Assembly (NCBI GenBank): GCA_963790965.1 | Contig: CAWBQO010000001.1 | Span: forward strand, 1 to 64,000 | Source of the DNA: CAWBQO01 sp963790965 | Lineage (GTDB): Bacteria > Bacteroidota > Rhodothermia > Rhodothermales > DASSAV01 | Direction of reading: 5' to 3' | DNA: 64,000 nt | Shown here: positions 60,922 through 64,000 of the stretch, piece after piece | Position numbering within the stretch: position 1 is the stretch's first letter | How the letters are laid out: each line of letters starts with the position of its first letter | The notes under the pieces: generated by a model | Database searches by the model: none | What the model was told of the DNA's origin: nothing | The model's input: only the letters and a program-made list of their open reading frames with translations | Made by a program: the position numbers and the translations under genes

Positions 60922-63900
60922 TTAGAAGCCAATCCGGATGCCGAGGCTGTAGGTTTTCAGCAGCGGGTAGCCCGCCGAAAGGTGTTCCGGGTCGAGCACG
61001 TCGATGTTGTCGATGGAGAAGAGGTTTCGTCCCTGGACGTACACCTGGGCATTGTGTACGCCCCACATGCGTGAGACGCGCGGGTCGAGGGAGTAGGAGA
61101 CCTCAAGGGTGCGCAGCTTCACGTACGAGCGGTCGACCATCCACAGATCGCTGGACCGATAGTTGTTGTCGTTGGCCTGTGTGGTAAGGCGCGGCAACGT
61201 CGCGTCGGTGGTGCTGCCCGGTGCCCAGCGGTTCTCGTAGTAGTACGTCGAAAGGTTGTTGTTGTCCACCAGCGGCCAGTAGACGCCCGGGGTGTTGAGG
61301 TAGGCGGTATAGTTGCCCGTCCCCTGCAACTCGGCGGCAATGCCAAATCCCTTGAAACCGAGCTCGAGCGTGGCACCGAAATACATTTCCGGATACTGGG
61401 TCGCATAGCCGAGCGCAACTTCGTCGAACTCGTCGATGACGCCGTCACCGTTCTGGTCGCGGTACTTGACGTCGCCGGGGCTGACCGGGGAGAACTCCTG
61501 CCGGGGGCTGTTCGCGATGTCTTCCGCGCTCTCAAAGAAGCCGACGGTTTCGAGTCCGAATACCTGCCCTACAGGCCGCCCGGTGCGTTCGAGATAAGCG
61601 AACGGCTGATAGGCCTCGTTCATTTCGATGATCTCATTGCGAGAGAAGGCGAAGTTGCCTCCGAGGCGGTACGTGAAGTCGCCGGCGGCGCTGCGCCAGT
61701 CGAGGGCGAGTTCAAGGCCCTTGTTATCCACGACGCCGTCGGTCGCGAGCGGCTTGCCGATGCCGATCACGTCCGAATAAAGCCCTTCGCTGCTCGTGAG
61801 GATGTTGGTCCTCCGGGCGTAGAACACGTCGGCGGTGAAGTTGAGCGCGCGGAGTACGTTCAGGTCGAGGCCAACGTTGGTCTTATAGGAGATCTCCGGC
61901 CCGAAGTCCGCCGTGGCGAGCTGTCCTTCGTAGAAGCCGCCGTTATACGTGTTGTTGTTCGTGAAGTAGTATCCATTGCCGCTGTAGTAGCCCTGGATGT
62001 CCGGGTTGTTGGTGGGCAGAAGGTCGCTGCCGCTCATGCCCCAGGAGGCCCGCAGCTTCAGGTAGTCGAGCCAGGCGGAGCCGCTCGCGAAGGGCTCTTC
62101 GGAAAGGACCCACGCGGCGGAAACAGCGGGATAGAAGTTGTACTTGCTTCCCTCAGGAAGCAGGTTGTTGCCGCTGTAAGAAAGGGCAACATCGGCAAAA
62201 TACTTATTATTCCAGCCGTAGTGCAGGTTGCCGGCAAAGTTGCGACGGTTGTACGTCTGGTTCTGCCCATTGAGCACATGCGAATCCTGGTGGAAAAGAA
62301 GCGTCGCCCCCAGGTTCGCCTGCCCGTACGTGCGGTCGTAGTTGAACTTGCCGAGCAGGTCGGCATGGCGGCGCTGCACGCCGAAGCTGTCCCAGTAGTT
62401 CAGCCCGGTCGTCTCTCCATAGCGAGAGATGGACGTGTCCACGATGGCCCCGGTCTGGTCGCGGACGGCCACAGCGGACTCGTAGAGGAAGCTGCGGGAG
62501 CTTTCCTCCCAGTAGGACGCATAGGTGTTGTAACCAACGGCCGCTTCCGCGCTAAGGCCATCCAGAAACTGATTGAGATTCGTCTTGAGGTGTCCGTCCA
62601 GGATCAACTCTCGCATGTTGGGCTTGTCCCAGCCGGTTGCCGTAAGGAGAGCATACGGGTTGTTGCTGTAGACCTCTGTACCACCGAAGGCACCGGAAGC
62701 GGTGCGGACGGGGAAAGCGGCCGATGGGACCCGGTAGAGCGCCCTGAAGATCTGATCGGGGTCAGCAGAGGCCCGGTTGAGGCTCTGGATGTTGCCGCCC
62801 ACGTTGAGCTGGAAGAGCACTTCCTTCGTGAGGTCGATGTCGAGGTTGCTCCGGAAACCGAAGCGCGTGTTGCGGGCCTGTGTATCGTAGTCCGGGTTCA
62901 CGCCGACGGGGCCGAAAAGCCCGGAGTCGTTGATATAGTTGACCTGGGCAAAGTACCGGGCGATGTTATTGCCGCCGTCAAAGGAAAGGTCCATCTTGGA
63001 GCGGACGCCATTGTCCCGCAGCACTTCGTCGAACCAGTTGACATTGGGAAAGAGGTACGGCGAGCTTCCCGAGGCGTACGCCGCGATGTCGGCCGGCGTA
63101 TAGAGCGGGTCGAGCCGGTCGTTGGTAAGCGCCTCGTTCATAGCGGAGGCATAATCGGCCGCACCGACAAACTCGGGCATCCCGATCGGATCGGTCATGC
63201 CGGTTTCCATCGTTGCGCTCACGTTCAATCCGCCGGTGGACCGGCCGCGCTTCGTCGTCACAAGAACGACGCCGTTGGCACCGCGCTGGCCGTACATAGC
63301 CACTGCGCCGGCGTCCTTCAGCACCGCAACACTTTCGATCTCCTCAAGGGTCACCGAAGACATAGGCCGCTCGAAACCGTCCACAAGGACGAGCGGGGCG
63401 GCGTTGGTCATCGTCTCGCGTCCGCGAACGAAGAGCGTTGCGGCGGCGGGCGGCAAAAAGCCGTTCTGCAGAACGGTAAGCCCGGGCAGCTTGCCGTATA
63501 GTGCGTTTTCGGGGTTGATTACAGCAGATTCATCGAGGTCGTCGAACGTAACGAGGTCGATGGCTCCGGTGGTGGCGATCCAGGAGCGCTGTTGGTTGAA
63601 GCCGATGGGCACCTGCACATCCTGTGCCTTGAGGGTAAGAAACATTTCATCGGCGTCGACGGCCACGTCCAGGCGGCGGTTGGCGGCATCAACGACGACG
63701 AGGTGCTGACCGCGCAGGGCGGGCAGCGCGAACCGTCCGTAAGGATCAGTAACCACCTGCGTGGTCGGGTCCTCCGCCAGGCTCACGAGAGCGCCCTCGG
63801 CCGGGTCGCCCGAGGCGTAACGCACCGTCCCCTTCAAAACGGGCGCGTCCTGCGCAGCCACGGTGGTGGCGAAGAGGAGCAGCCACACGAAGAAGGAGAG

Positions 63901-63924
63901 GCTTATAAAAGAGTGCTTCATCAC
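60922..63924 (-). CDS. susC: SusC-family TonB-dependent outer-membrane transporter
   Basis: A 1000-residue TonB-dependent transporter with a Sec leader ending VAAQD. An N-terminal carboxypeptidase-like beta domain (LKGTVRYASGDPAEGALVSL, YGRFALPALRGQHLV) is followed by the SusC plug: ESAVINPENALYGKLPGLTV, PLVLVDGFERPMSSVTLEEI and AMYGQRGANGVVLVTTKRG. The barrel carries YRDQNGDGVIDEFDEVALGY, a calcium-type loop seen in SusC proteins, and ends in the family-typical short aromatic tail (SLGIRIGF). It imports large oligosaccharides, driven by TonB-ExbBD. No STN domain is present, so signalling must come from another regulator, not seen in the window. Confidence 0.95.
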   Translation of the reverse strand: MMKHSFISLSFFVWLLLFATTVAAQDAPVLKGTVRYASGDPAEGALVSLAEDPTTQVVTDPYGRFALPALRGQHLVVVDAANRRLDVAVDADEMFLTLKAQDVQVPIGFNQQRSWIATTGAIDLVTFDDLDESAVINPENALYGKLPGLTVLQNGFLPPAAATLFVRGRETMTNAAPLVLVDGFERPMSSVTLEEIESVAVLKDAGAVAMYGQRGANGVVLVTTKRGRSTGGLNVSATMETGMTDPIGMPEFVGAADYASAMNEALTNDRLDPLYTPADIAAYASGSSPYLFPNVNWFDEVLRDNGVRSKMDLSFDGGNNIARYFAQVNYINDSGLFGPVGVNPDYDTQARNTRFGFRSNLDIDLTKEVLFQLNVGGNIQSLNRASADPDQIFRALYRVPSAAFPVRTASGAFGGTEVYSNNPYALLTATGWDKPNMRELILDGHLKTNLNQFLDGLSAEAAVGYNTYASYWEESSRSFLYESAVAVRDQTGAIVDTSISRYGETTGLNYWDSFGVQRRHADLLGKFNYDRTYGQANLGATLLFHQDSHVLNGQNQTYNRRNFAGNLHYGWNNKYFADVALSYSGNNLLPEGSKYNFYPAVSAAWVLSEEPFASGSAWLDYLKLRASWGMSGSDLLPTNNPDIQGYYSGNGYYFTNNNTYNGGFYEGQLATADFGPEISYKTNVGLDLNVLRALNFTADVFYARRTNILTSSEGLYSDVIGIGKPLATDGVVDNKGLELALDWRSAAGDFTYRLGGNFAFSRNEIIEMNEAYQPFAYLERTGRPVGQVFGLETVGFFESAEDIANSPRQEFSPVSPGDVKYRDQNGDGVIDEFDEVALGYATQYPEMYFGATLELGFKGFGIAAELQGTGNYTAYLNTPGVYWPLVDNNNLSTYYYENRWAPGSTTDATLPRLTTQANDNNYRSSDLWMVDRSYVKLRTLEVSYSLDPRVSRMWGVHNAQVYVQGRNLFSIDNIDVLDPEHLSAGYPLLKTYSLGIRIGF

Positions 63925-64000
63925 ACTGAGGGGTATGTAGGATCTTTGATGCGCTCGAGCGCCGTGGCGTCTGCCCGCAGCCTCCCCCGCCTGACCGGGG
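63925..64000 (-). promoter_or_regulatory. Upstream leader of susC, cut by window end
   Basis: The 76 bases before the susC start hold no coding frame. I see no clear Bacteroidota -33/-7 pair (TTTG/TAnnTTTG); the promoter may lie further upstream, outside the window. Confidence 0.3.

Noticed and set aside
1..64000. CRISPR array, rRNA or tRNA genes
   Set aside because: No regularly spaced repeats and no tRNA or rRNA-like segments were seen by eye; a scan with dedicated tools was not possible.

Overview
The window joins two very different DNAs. Positions 1 to about 40.2 kb read as a high-GC alphaproteobacterium of Rhodobacteraceae type. The signs are TRAP and TTT (tripartite tricarboxylate) transporters, binding proteins with Tat-like leaders, DUF6522, a CsbD gene under an EcfG-like stress promoter, and COG4705. 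Positions about 40.2 to 64 kb read as a high-GC Bacteroidota/Rhodothermota polysaccharide utilisation locus (PUL). The signs are SusC/SusD, many lipoproteins, sulfatases, GH2, GH3, GH43, GH51, GH88, a BNR_4 propeller and a DUF5107-TPR protein. The change falls inside genes: a sulfatase loses its C-terminal half and runs in frame into a 110-residue tail with alphaproteobacterial codon use. Sequence alone cannot tell a real inter-phylum transfer from an assembly chimera. This is the most important point in the window.

Alphaproteobacterial half. (1) 1-2.1 kb is a graveyard: an IstB tail, a broken MoxR ATPase, an intact DUF6522 gene, a broken Rrf2 regulator and a broken group III truncated haemoglobin, suggesting a lost nitrosative-stress locus. 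(2) 2.2-13.9 kb is a peptide/amide catabolic cluster: an IclR regulator divergent from an M81 hydrolase, a complete Dpp-type ABC importer, two M20 hydrolases and a gamma-glutamyltransferase. (3) 14.2-15.4 kb is an MFS exporter. (4) 16.9-17.1 kb holds csbD and a coupled 28-residue membrane peptide. (5) 17.5-23.2 kb is a TRAP transporter, an amidase, a tiny membrane protein and a 2-hydroxyacid dehydrogenase, almost all carrying frameshifts. (6) 23.9-25.3 kb is a decayed IS256-family element. (7) 25.6-29.9 kb is a YehZYXW-type betaine ABC importer with a flavodoxin-fold protein. (8) 29.9-32.0 kb holds insertion-sequence debris. (9) 32.0-38.9 kb is a fumarylacetoacetate-hydrolase-family enzyme with TctABC, an alpha/beta hydrolase, a FadR-type regulator and a TauE/SafE protein. 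(10) 39.0-39.7 kb is a COG4705 pseudogene.

PUL half. Every gene is on the minus strand, read from 63.9 kb down to 40.2 kb: susC, susD, GH2, beta-helix lipoprotein, GH3, GH88, GH51, BNR_4, DUF5107-TPR, GH43, sulfatase, truncated sulfatase. The enzymes imply a sulfated, uronic-acid-containing polysaccharide with galactose and arabinofuranose side chains, such as an algal or plant arabinogalactan or an ulvan-like glycan. That substrate is an inference.

At least eight otherwise well-conserved genes, in both halves, carry one or more single-base frameshifts, and at least two are explained by one missing base in a C or G run. These could be uncorrected sequencing indels. The decayed genes at 1-2.1 kb, 24-25 kb, 30.5-31 kb and 39 kb look truly degenerate.
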